Below are positions 12,006 to 23,496 of a stretch of DNA of 64,000 nt, piece by piece; position 1 is the first letter of the stretch; every line of letters starts with the position of its first letter. The DNA is from Pomacea canaliculata (lineage: Eukaryota > Mollusca > Gastropoda > Architaenioglossa > Ampullariidae). The DNA lies in contig NC_037600.1 of assembly GCF_003073045.1 (NCBI RefSeq), positions 12,264,758-12,328,757 of the forward strand. The letters run 5' to 3'. The position numbers and the translations under genes were made by a program. The notes under the pieces are model-generated. The model was not told the origin of the DNA. It saw nothing but the letters and a program-made list of their open reading frames with translations, and did no database searches.

Positions 12006-13639
12006 GAATAATAGCTACCCCAAACCGGCCCCGCTCCCGCCCCATCCGCCATCGGGACACTTCTCTGCCGGATATGTCTTGGAGCCTATCCCAGCGACTG
12101 GGCTCAATCCATCAGTCCACTAAGGTGTAAAATATAAATACCCCTTCGTGGTAGCTTCCAATTCACTGCAAAGGGTTTATTATGCATTCAACACCCGAAA
12201 CTGCAACTTGCCTTTAACCTTTTGTGAGTAGAATACTATCTTTATTAACTAAAGGAATCAGCGCTCCTTGTACAACACAACAACTCAGATTTATCCACTG
12301 TAGTTTAAGGGGTTAAAAAAAAGCTGGTAAGAGTGAAAAATATTTGTTGAGTTGACAGTCTGAGTAAGATTTACAATCAGATTTCGCAAGACCGTCAATC
12401 AGATCGTGTAAAAAAAAATCTGGCGATCAGAAAAGCGATGAAGGTAAACATAGGTACAAACACCCAGGTACATAACACACACACACAATCTGGCTCACAA
12501 CAACCATCGTATCCGGCATTTTCTAGCACAATATTTCAATATTTTTTTTTAACATACTGTCCCCCACTCACGTGGATGGACACTCTCCCTGCTGTCTAAC
12601 GGTCCCTTCACTTACGTAATTGCGTTCCAGACATCACCGGCTGCAAAAGCAAGATGCACGTGGCTCAAGCGACAGCATGCAATGCCTGTCATGTCACTGT
12701 CGAACCCACTGACAGTGGCTAGCAAGGAGCGTTGTCGCTTGAACCTATACACACGCAAGGGATTTGTGCACAGGCGCACACTACAAGACATCTGAAACGC
12801 GATGCCTCGGCGAAAGACAGGGTTTTATGGTCACATTTCCTGCATCCAGCCAATGATGGCGAAAGCAGATACCAAAGCGACATTTCAGGAAAGTTTACAC
12901 TGCATTCAGAAAATGCCAGCACTTTAGCGAAAACTAAGGTTCTCTACATCCGTCTCCCTTTGATTTGCCGCCCATTATGCAAAACAGGTTTGTGAAGCCC
13001 AGAGCGAGATTGTAAGATCACACAGATCACCCAGCATGTTGACGAACACAGGTGTGCCTAGATGGTTTACTCACCTTACAATATGATGATCACCTTCACA
13101 GGTAGCGAGGAAATGTTTATCTTCTAGGTGTGCTGTAAAAAAGTGATCTTCTTGACAGGTGGGACTGGAGGGTATTGTCAGCACAGTGTTCATTTTATGC
13201 TCAAATGTTTCACAAAGAAGTTTTGCGAAAGCATTTGTGCAAAATCCTGAGGAAAATGCTGTTCCGAGTAACCTGAGAATCTTTTTTTTTCTTCCCGAAA
13301 AGTGAAAATGGAAATAAACCTTTTAACGTACACGCGAACAGGAAGAACAGTTCAGACAGGAGAGACAACGACTAAAAACAAGGCTTTTAAAATATCGTTG
13401 CCTTCAACGAATGCGTCCTAACCGGACATATATGTAGAGTATGCATGTAGAAGCGAATTTGATGAACGTAGTCACATATTCGACAATTTATTCGATTAAG
13501 TTGTATAAAAAAAGACAACTCTTACACAATCTCAGCTGCGGTCAAATGAAGTTTATGCTGTTTGTCTTCGGGTCTTTTCTCTTGCTCATTCATTTTCACG
13601 AGGAGACACTGAAAGGCAAGTAGGCAGATGGGGAACGGG
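12006..13639. other. no supported gene
   Basis: Non-coding, with a CA run near 12476-12488. Short frames at 12719-12995 overlap on both strands and resemble nothing I know. Confidence 0.5.
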
Positions 13640-13813
13640 TTTTACGCCGAGCCAGCAACTTAGATTATATCACGGCAAGGCAGCCAGCCATGTAAACAGA
13701 TGTCACATGCACAGGAAGAACAGCGTGCACGAGACGACAGGTAAACTCAGAACAGTCAACCCTCACTGTATTGGTGACAGGCGCCAACTGTTGCACCACC
13801 GGACCGCCCGGCA
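13640..13813 (-). mobile_element. tRNA-derived SINE (family A), reverse orientation
   Basis: The reverse complement begins GGCGGTCCGGTGGTGCAAC, carries GCGCCTGTCACCAATACAGTGAG in the place of the tRNA anticodon arm and ends near CTCGGCGTAAAA, aligning throughout with 2938-3098. The B box is decayed (TGAGTTTACC instead of GGTTCAGATC). Confidence 0.82.
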
Positions 13814-14624
13814 AATAGCCAGAGGACGACGGAGACGATAAGACCAATGAAAGTTGAGGTGGTTACGATAACGCCAGTGAGGGTGGTGGTAATGGTAATG
13901 GATTAGACAATGACTATAATTGCGAATAAAAAAGACAATAGCGAAAATGAAATCACAATTGCATCACTTGTTAAAACTCCACCAAAAATCCAGCAAAGTA
14001 CATGCGATAAATATGATAGAGAGAGATAAAAGGAATAGAGCGTAGGAGGAAAAAACAGAGTGACATGGAGGACTAGGACGGGTCGAGAAGGAAAGGTTTC
14101 AGGGGGAGGCAGCAGGAAGAGTCCTCAGCTATTCCGTGATTCCTGGGACTTAAGCAGGCAAAGTCAGGATTAAGTCCGGTCGATATTTCACGCCAAGAGG
14201 CAATTCTATGCCGGCTTAGTCTCATCATTGCTATTCCAGACACTTCATGGCTCATTCCACTAAGACTCGGTCCACGTCGCTGAGTGGTGTCCCTTTTGAA
14301 TTTTATACACGTCTGAGCTAAAGTCTCATGGGTAACACGCTATTTTCACTTAGTTTCGTACAGCTAGGGGAAAAAACTGTTTCAGATGTTTAAGATTTAC
14401 GCAATAATTTTGTGTAATCTCGTGCACTTATTAATGTTGTTAACATCGCATTTTCCTACCCTACTACCAAATAAAGTTTGACACGACAATAATCTTGACC
14501 TGTGACTTAAGTGATACGATTTCTTTTCAATAACAGAAAAATAAGACACAAGAAACATCACATTATGGAACATACAATCACTTCTAAAAAGTTTTTTTAA
14601 GAGTACACATTGCGGAAAACATGT

Positions 14625-14654
14625 TTAGATCATGGTTTTAAAACCATGATCTAA
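14625..14654. repeat. perfect 30-bp palindrome
   Basis: TTAGATCATGGTTTT is followed directly by its exact reverse complement, with no spacer and no mismatch. Flanks do not extend the symmetry. The surroundings are AT-rich and non-coding. Confidence 0.95.
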
Positions 14655-16614
14655 TTAAAACAAAGTAAAACAAATACACTATAAAAATTCTTCCCCACCC
14701 CCCTACTGCATGTTGTAATGCGTTTAGTTTATATATAATCGGTTATGACTCGTCCCCCGCCCCTCAACATGCCCAACATGCCCATAAAGAAAGCTTAGCA
14801 CTGCCAGTGACTCTCTATTTCGGACTGAACATGAGAAAGAATCTTATCAGCACAGGCCAGACTAGCTGCCAGTGGATGTGTTCAGTCCGTATTTAAATGA
14901 CTACATCAGCGGTTCATATCGATTGAGCACCGTGCAGGCTGGGCAAGGGAAAGTTGGGCTGGCTCGACCCATAACCACGCTCCATGGCAGCCTTAGTCAC
15001 AGGGAGGCAGAGAAGAAACGCTCTTGTTTACGTCGCAGTGACACTTAACAGCCCGTGCAACAACCGCAATCAAACACCAATGAACTCGATCTTCACTTGC
15101 CAGCAGGTTGTGTGTGATTCGACTTCAACTACTTTTAATCTGTAGGCTAAACTCGACTGTTGTTCTACAGTCATTCGTCCTACCTCGAATCGTTAGTCGA
15201 AATTTCTGTGTCAACGTGGCTTACCCAAAATGAACAAAAACCTCGTTTCATCTCGCGTTGATAATAAAATAAAAAAAACTGGCCAGTAGGAGGGGGAAAG
15301 CTAGTGGTAGGTCAGTCATTAAGCTAGTCACGTTATCTAATTAGGATTTTGTTTCTATTTACAATCATTTACATCTCGACAATTTACAAACGTGCAGACA
15401 TGTCGCCCCATAACCACACAAGGAAAGACAAACTCCAAAAAACTTACCTGATATACGTGTTGTGTCACACCTGCGTAAAGCGCCCAAGTACAGCAGCCAA
15501 CGACTCGAAAAAGCGACAACCGCCTTTGAGATACCCGGTGAGCCTTGCTCCACAACTACAACACGCTGAGAGGGAAGCTGCCCGCGACTACCGTGTTCTC
15601 GTCGTCGGAGTCGATGTTGTTCTTGCCGCTAACGGCTCACATTCATGCCAAGTCCCACCTGTTAATGTGTGCGAAATGTCGATGACACTGGCAGCCTGCG
15701 AACACACACACGCACAAATGCAGGCAGATACAGACACACACCCATGCAGACGGCCAGATACACGACTCAATCCCAGCAGTCTTAGCGAGCCAGGTGTGTT
15801 TCCTGATAAAGCATGAGGGAGATCTCCTTATCAACAGAATATTCTACGCGTGATTAATAAAATTCTGTACTCCTATGATCAAATGACAGAATCATAATCT
15901 CTAAAATAAAATTATAACACATTTTAAAATCTGTTTTAGTAATATTTTAGCTATTTTTTACCAGTTCTAATTATAAATGGACTCCGCTTTTGGCAAACAG
16001 CAGACTCCGAAACTGTCGTCTGCTTGGCCGTGACGTCATGTATTATTTAGATCTCTTTGTTTGTGACGTGTTTGTTTTCCTGTTTGTCCTGGTCGATAAA
16101 GGAAAGCTTTACAGTATTGTCTTCTAAGAAAAAAGTATTTTCGCTAAAAGCAAGATGTATGTGATACATATATTATGGATACTTGTGCCATCGATCGATA
16201 TGAGGTTGGTTTGTTGTTTTTTTTTAAAATAAATGCGCGATGGGAAAAATTTGAAAATCTCAGGCGCGCCGAGACATCTGTCTTTGACGCTCTGACATCT
16301 TGAAGTGCTCTGCAGTAACTTTTATAAGGTATATAATTTTTTTCTTTTAGAGCAATCGTTTCTGTCTACGCTTCTGTACTCTTAAAAAAATTAGTATGGT
16401 TAAAAATCATTAGTTCTAGGAGGAAAATAAATCAAATGAGTAGTTAAGCATGAAGTTAAAATACGAGCTCCGCATTTGCGACAGAGCAGTACGTAATATA
16501 CATGAACGAGAGAAAGAGAATGTGAGGGAGTGACAGAGAAAGAGGCCAGGGGAGAAGTTGATAGTTTCTGACACCCCTGAAAGAACAATTCTACGAACAT
16601 TGATGCACTTCTAT

Positions 16615-16652
16615 GATGTGGTGGTGGTGGTGGTGATGATGATGATGATGAT
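16615..16652 (+). repeat. microsatellite (GTG)n-(GAT)n
   Basis: Compound trinucleotide repeat, read directly. Confidence 0.95.
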
Positions 16653-17216
16653 TATTTGGAGAGTATGATATGTTTATTTTCCAGTGAGGAGTTGAACTCA
16701 ATGTTCTGTGCACGATGACGAAAGACTACAAAACCGACAAAGCCATAAGTAACTGGTGATAGATGCAAGAAGATGAAGATGAAGATGAGGATGATCTTTC
16801 TTCTCATAGTGTTAGAAGTCTGGCCATTTCGATCCCTTGTCGCATGTGTCAGTGTCACGTATTCGTCTCGGTCAGTGTCTAGTCGTTCTTCATTTTTTCT
16901 GTATGCTTTAGGCAGCGCCTATATCGACTTGTGATCACTACGTGTCATACTTGTGCTAGTGGCATTAAAACTGAACAAACAAAATTACGAGCACCATTAA
17001 TCATATTTTTAAAAAATCGTTTCAGCACTCAGCTGAGCTGGTTAATCTACCGTCACGGTGCGCGGGAGGTGGGGTTGAGGTTGGGGAGGAACTTTAAATG
17101 GGTGTGTAAAATTATTTTTCTTTAAGAGTAATGAGAGACAGGAAGGAACCAATTAGCGACTTCCACCAAAAATGGCCACAAAGACCCTTGAGCAAGCACG
17201 GATATGTATGATCGTG

Positions 17217-17335
17217 TGCACACACACACACACTTTCTTGTCGATTCCATTCCTCTCTCTCTTCCTCTCTGTGCATGTACGTGCGCATGTTTATTTTGTG
17301 TGTATGTGTGTGCGCGTGTGTGTGCGTGGGTGCGA
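17217..17335 (+). repeat. CA and TG microsatellites
   Basis: A CA run at about 17217-17232 and an imperfect TG/CG run at about 17296-17335 sit 60 nt apart in opposite sense. They create spurious His/Thr- and Val/Cys-rich frames. Confidence 0.9.
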
Positions 17336-19829
17336 GTCTGTGCAATGTATATAAACCTATATGACTATGGGTCAGCTGTTGAAATTTACTTCGGAAAAAA
17401 TGGGTTCTGCTATATATTTGCAAGTTTCTTCACTTTGTACTTGCAAAGTCTAAAATAGTGTCATCCTGACTCAGAGAGAAAGCATGCACAAGTTTATCTT
17501 TACTAAGCTTATCTTTCTTTCCACACCTTAACTCACGCAATACAGAAAATATAAACAAACAACAGCATAATATTCCTTGTTTACATCTGAGTTCTGAACA
17601 TGAAATCGCTGCGCTTAGTTTGTTGACGAAGCAGCTGGGATTTATGTCATGTGACCTTCTTCTCGTCCTGGGATTGGTTGCCTGTAATGAACAAACTTTA
17701 ATTATCAGGCAGATGAATACGGACAGTTATAGCTACGTTAAAATCAGTTCAGACGCTACGGCTAACCAGGAAATAATTGCACGTTCATGCCTTTATAATC
17801 TGCGCGAGCGTCTGTGTACAATTTTAGTTTAAAGACACTCGCTTCCCCCACTCCTACCAACAACCCCCACAACCTCCTTGAGACCGTCAGCCCCTCTACT
17901 TCCTCTCGCCTGGCTTCCTTCCTTAGAAATGACGTAGACCGGCGTTGTCCCAGCGCGGCGACGTTACCTTTGACCCTGGCAACCTGAAAGCGCCGCGGCA
18001 CGCTTTCAAGTCGGATGTGGCGCGAGCTCTTATATGCTGACTGGTGCTGCGCGTGCTCTGGGCGAGATAGGCAGCCCTCGCTCTCAAAGTCCACTCTTTA
18101 CTGAATATCAACATTTGAGGGGTCGTTTTGGAAAAGTGAATCTTGGGGTTGAAACATGCACAAACAAAACTAATGTAGGCATGCGTGTGTGCTCTCGCAT
18201 GTGAACGTGCATATGTTCTTTTATGTCTGTAGGGGAAAGAGGCGAAAGTTGGGGATGTGAACATGAGAAAATAATGTACATATTACAAGAAGACAATATA
18301 AATGATCGTATTCTTAATTTTAAGTGTTCTGCGTTTAATTTTCAACTTAAGATAAAAAAAATTATATAGTTTCATTAAAATTAATTAATGACAGTTTACC
18401 TGCATGTCTGTTTGCTCTCATATGCAAAAGGAAATATTCCTAGTTTTCAATGTTCTGTGGTTCATTTGTGAAATCGTGAATTGAAAAAAAAAAATTCATT
18501 AAAGTATTAAGAAAATTCACGTGCATATCTGTAAGTACTTTTGTTTATAAACACACTCATAGAGGATGATCAATTAAATTAAAAGTACTAAATAATTTTC
18601 AAATAGCATAACCAACGTGCAATTTGTTTAACAATTAGCTTGATCTGAACACATGGTCTGTCGTAAACAAATACGTTGCGGCTATCTGTGCACTTCAGGC
18701 TGAGTGGCACAGGGCGACACATTTGTAGAAGGTCACGTGGGGAGCGCGCGCGCACACGAGCGCCACAAGAGAATTTACATACCACAATTAGCGCTAAACG
18801 CCGCTCACTTTCAAATCTGGCGTCCACAAGAAAAGACACGGCTAGGAAGATCTTCACAGCTCACTGACTTCGGACGGAGCTACAACCCCAAACACTCTTG
18901 TGCAGCTGAATTGGATGTAAGTTTTTTTTTTTAAATTTTACTTTAACTTTTATTTATAAAATTAAAATAAGGCACAAAGATCACGTACAAATAAACAAAT
19001 TTGTATACTAATGTATATATCATTATATTCATGTGTGCATGAAATTTTCATGCGTGAGCTATATATATGTACGTAAGTGCGTGCATGCTTGCGTACAAGG
19101 ATATCTGGACATGACCTCTGTGCACATATGTTTGTGTGTGCGTGCTTGAGTGCGTATGTGAGTGGTTTAGGTTTGTTTTTCACAATATCAATGACATTTC
19201 TTCATTTAAAAGATGATTAAATAAGAAAATAAAGATAAGAAAATCAGTAAGTTTCTTTTTTTTTGGTTTGTTAACACCTAGACATTGCTCTAAAGAGGGA
19301 AGCTAAAAATTGACTGTAGGTAGGTGCCTCTCGATTTCGCGGAGACAGTATAATGCTAGGCCAGTTGGCCTTAAAAAAAATACTAGAAAGCAATTTTACT
19401 TACCTTAGTACTTTATCATAGAGCCCTTATTTCTGATGCATGCCAGTACCAGAACATGTAAGCAGACAACAACAGCAGAAACAACAACAATAAGTTTATA
19501 GAGGGATTTTCCCCACCATTAAAGATAGGCTCTAAGCCCTTTACTAAAACGAAAAACAAACATAATAATAATGGATGCTGGTCTCAAAAACAATCACTGA
19601 AAAATAGCCGAATTCTAGCAGTAAGATCATCAAGTCAGTTTTATAATCACTGAGAAATAGCTAGATTCTGTTAAAAAATTTCCGGACTAAAATACTGGAG
19701 TCAACCATTATTATGTTGAGGTAGTCACAGACTGTTCACAGGCGCTGGCCTCCTACGACTTAGATGAAAGTTTGATGAAATGCAACGTTACGTGAGATCT
19801 CTTGTCGTTTGTCAAGAGACATCTGTCTA

Positions 19830-19868
19830 AAAAAACAAACAAACAACAACAACAACAACAACAACAAA
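19830..19868 (+). repeat. microsatellite (AAC)n
   Basis: Short AAAC units followed by about nine AAC/CAA units. Confidence 0.95.
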
Positions 19869-21800
19869 TAAAAAAACAACAAGTGAAAAACTGAAAGAAA
19901 AGTTGTCTTTGTTCAGTATCAATCATGGAAGAAAAAACCCTATAATAAAATACAATAAATAGAAAAGTACATAAACTGAAAAGTATCAATATGGCGACAT
20001 AATTGGTGCAAATACAATAATTATTTCCCCATGTTAGCGGGAAGTTTATGTAGATGAGTCAACAAAAGTCTAGAAAATGGTTCCGGATATGTGCATCTTG
20101 TGCATAGTAAGGTCCTTGTGCATAGTTAGCCAATGGTGCAGAGTTGCAGACTGTAGAGAAAACCTCAAAAAGTGACCATCGGTTGCACGAGATAGAAACA
20201 GATCGAGCGAAAAAGATAAAAAAAGTAAGAAACCACAGAAAATTTTTGACGAGCAAACTTTCCGTTGTTTATTTTGTATTTACACACTTTGCTATTATTA
20301 CATTTTACTGTAGTAGCTAATAGTTTAGTGACAAGACACTTTTTCTTTCAAACAATTAGAAAGAGTTTGTTCAGCATCTGTTAGAAAGTAATTTGCAAAT
20401 TATAATAAATTTCAACAAAGATAAATATTTACTACTGATGGTTACTTTTATGACGAAATTACTTTCCCTGAGGAATACAATCCCAAACCTATCAGTGGAG
20501 ATACTGAACAAACAATCAGCAATCACAATATACGCGTAAAAAAGTACTTGTCATACGAAGACACGAAAGACATGCTATCTACTTAGTGTGATTGTATAGT
20601 TAATCCCAAAGATATGCAGTACAGACTTCACGGAGATGATAGAAGTCTGTGATAAGAAGTCTGTGATAAGCACATTTTAACACGCATGCGCACTCTTACA
20701 GAAAAAGGTCAGCTCCGAGAGCACTAAATGAAGATCTTTCTTTTGAAGGCCTTCTCTTCATAAACACACGGAACAAACCCGAGGAAAATACTACATTTAT
20801 GAGCATTTCGTTTTTAATTTTCAAAATGAATTTGAAATGCCAGGCATTATTTTCTTCCCGGATTCAATGTTACCGTGGTGATCAAAATCCGTTATCTAAC
20901 CCGCCTTTTTCTTATGTAAAAGTTAGACGTTTTTTTGTCACTTTCTCGTTGATAAGTGGACTCTTCTTACAGTATGAATCACGGCTACCTACCCCTCGCC
21001 CCTCCCCCTCCCCTCATTTTCCGGGGGCATATGCTAATGAAGTTGAAACATCCGGGCAGTGCAAGGTTACGGCACACAATCGGCACGTCACGAGAAACAC
21101 GCGGGAAATGTGATGTTAGAGAAAAGGTGTGAATTTGAATGATGCACTTTGTGAACTAGACATTAGCCTCTTGGGACATTCACAGTTTCCTTCTCTGCCC
21201 ACTTTCTGTCCACATCTTTCTTTCTGTCTTTCTAGTTTTTCGTTCTTTTTTGTGTAATTCTCTCTGCTGTTCTAGATTTCTATCTTTTCTGTAGTCTCTT
21301 ATCCACCATTTGTGTTTCTAGCAACAGGAATAACATTGAACTTTCAGGAAGATTCAGAATACTGGTTACAAAAGTAGTAAACGTTTATTGTTAAGTTCTT
21401 TTTTAATCTAACAAATGAAAGGTTTTTCCAATTACAGAACAATTCACACATGAATAGGATTACAGGAAACTAATTTGCCAGCCATCACCAACACCACCCC
21501 AAAATAAATAAGTGATAAATGTGTTAGCCATCTCACTTCTCACCTGTATATTGTGAAGGTCAAGACCTCAATTTCCACCTTCACAAAAATAAACTTGCTG
21601 ATTGAGCAACGCCTTGTTAGCCTACGCTCCAAGCAATCACCTCCATTTACGTCTGTTAATAGAATTTAGATCAATCCCTTAATAATACAAACAAAAAGGA
21701 AAACAAAACTTCACAACGCTTTTTTTTACTCATACAAACGACAAGCGCTATGTTCAGATAACTGCGAGCTAAATTTTATGTCTCGGGTTAGCCTTTAAAC

Positions 21801-21988
21801 CAGACCTGGGCAAACGCCGGCCCGCGGGCCGGATCCGGCCCGCCTCCTGTCTCTGACCGGCCCGCCCGCCAGTATATATACTATATATACAGTATTGGGT
21901 AAAACTGAGTTAACTATATGAGTCCGGCCCTCTAGAACCATCCCAGTTTCTCATGCGGCCCCTTTGGAAAATTAATTGCCCACCCCTG
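21801..21988 (+). mobile_element. hAT-type MITE with perfect 8-bp target duplication
   Basis: The 188-bp element begins CAGACCTGGGCAAACGCC and ends TTGCCCACCCCTG; the ends are imperfect inverted repeats (CAG(A/G)CCTGGGCAA-like). CTTTAAAC lies immediately on both sides (21793-21800 and 21989-21996), the exact 8-bp duplication expected of hAT transposition. The left part is very rich in GGCC/CGGCCCG. It has no coding capacity, so it must have been mobilised in trans. Confidence 0.95.
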
Positions 21989-21996
21989 CTTTAAAC

Positions 21997-23101
21997 GGTG
22001 GTTGGTAGTGGAATGGAGGAGGAGGGAAGGGGTCAGACTAGGCGGGAAACGAGATGTACGTCCGGCCGTAGGGACGTTTATGATGGTGTCACGGTGCACA
22101 CCGAAAAGGAAGGTGGCAGGTCAGTCTGTAGTGCCCACGTCCTCCTAAGAGGGTGAAGAACAATGCTTGGCGATAAGTGGAATTCCACAGCTGCAGGCGG
22201 CTAAGGCACGCGCTGCTCGTGTTACGCTCCGTTCGACCTTATCGTAATTACAAAGGAGAAAAAAAAAAACAAACAGTTGACGCATAGAAACGAGAATAGT
22301 AGAGAGAGGAAGGGGATTGTGGTTGGGGGAGAGGGGTATCTGTTTTGTGAATGAAACTGGGGGAGATTTTTTCCTCGTTCCTGCCGAGTTCAAGAGGTCG
22401 ATGGGTTGCCATAGCAACGGAGGACGATGACGGAACGGCTAATTTTGCGTGCCTTGTGCGTCTTTTCCTCCAAAGTTCGAGTAGAATTAAGGAGCGTATG
22501 GGGGTCAAAGGAAAAAAGTGAACGCCCACAAGCGCGATTGTGTTCTGTATGACATCCAAGAGGAAGTCTTGACCTCCAGCTCATATCTGAAATGGTCATG
22601 ACTGAGTTCTGAAGTATGTCGCGCATGCGTGGTGCCGAGAAGAGGGAGCGGGGAGGATAACTCTAAAGCCATTGGGATCATTAATTGTAGCACACGTTTC
22701 TTGCAAAGAACATTTCAACATAAAAGGATTCAAAGTTTCGGTGGACTTAGGATGGTCAAAACACTGTGAGAGATTACCGCACAGCGAATTTCCTGAATTA
22801 TTTCCACGGTAATTAGCCAAACCCGTGGAGATCTGGCTTTATTATAATACATAAGTGAGAGGAATTACTTAACTGTACCATCAACGCGAAGAATCGTTAA
22901 CCACGACGTTAGATTACGAGATTGAGCGAAATAACCTGAACTACAACCACGATACTAATTAATTATGAAATTCAAGTGACCATGACCATGATTACCTGAG
23001 ACAATTTTGAAATCACTTGACGATAACGATAAACATTTAAACAATTCCATGAATAAGAGACTGCTGGTTGGTTTTAAAGTTTCGTTCTTTTTTGTTTTCA
23101 G
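21997..23101. other. no supported gene; possible GPCR promoter region
   Basis: Somewhat GC-richer than its neighbours. CGCGCATGCGTGG near 22620 resembles an NRF1-type site. Overlapping frames at 22145-22820 on the minus strand have no recognisable family. Confidence 0.35.
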
Positions 23102-23244
23102 TCGTTTACCAGCCATCACGTATCAAGTTTGTCCTCGTTAACGGCAGCTCTGACGTCCTCGATATCGTCGATCATTTCGTCCTTTTTGGAGTTGTGTCGA
23201 TTCCCTTAGGTTTCTGTGTCACTGGAATCATAGTGAGACCACAG
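23102..23244 (+). other. candidate upstream (5' UTR) exon of the GPCR
   Basis: A strong pyrimidine tract ending TTTTCAG at 23101 and a donor CACAG|GTACTT at 23244 bracket 143 nt that are richer in GC than the surroundings and open in one frame. If joined to the acceptor at 23442, that frame meets TAA at once, so it would be untranslated leader and not coding. The evidence is splice-site appearance only. It could also be chance. Confidence 0.3.
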
Positions 23245-23496
23245 GTACTTCAACACAGTTGTGCAAACTACAGCCAAGACTGTGCGAACCGCTGGTCCTC
23301 AAGTGTCCATAGTTACGAACCACAGAGGATAAAACTAATCAATTATCTCAGCTGACATTTCTAGAGGTCTAAAAGCTCTGTAATTAAATACTGCTAGCAT
23401 CGCATCTTTTAAAAAGTAGATCAACTGAAGTTTGTATTTCAGTAACACCAAATATCAAGCAGTTTGACAAGCATTGGCGTTTTTTTTAAAGACACT

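Larger units (their letters stand above)
14655..21792. other. no supported gene; microsatellites
   Basis: Holds simple repeats at 16615-16652 (GTG then GAT), 17217-17232 (CA), about 17296-17335 (TG) and 19830-19868 (AAC). There is a duplicated AGAAGTCTGTGATA near 20640 and two GC-richer patches at 17930-18080 and 18690-18870 that could be promoters of an unseen transcript. The longest frame (15349-15816) has no domain and runs into CA-rich repeats. Confidence 0.45.

Noticed and set aside
15349..15816. 155-codon open frame
   Set aside because: The end is built from a CA-rich repeat, the reverse strand is equally open, and no family resemblance is visible.
17112..17458. His/Thr-rich and Cys/Val-rich frames on both strands
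   Set aside because: Translations of the CA and TG microsatellites.
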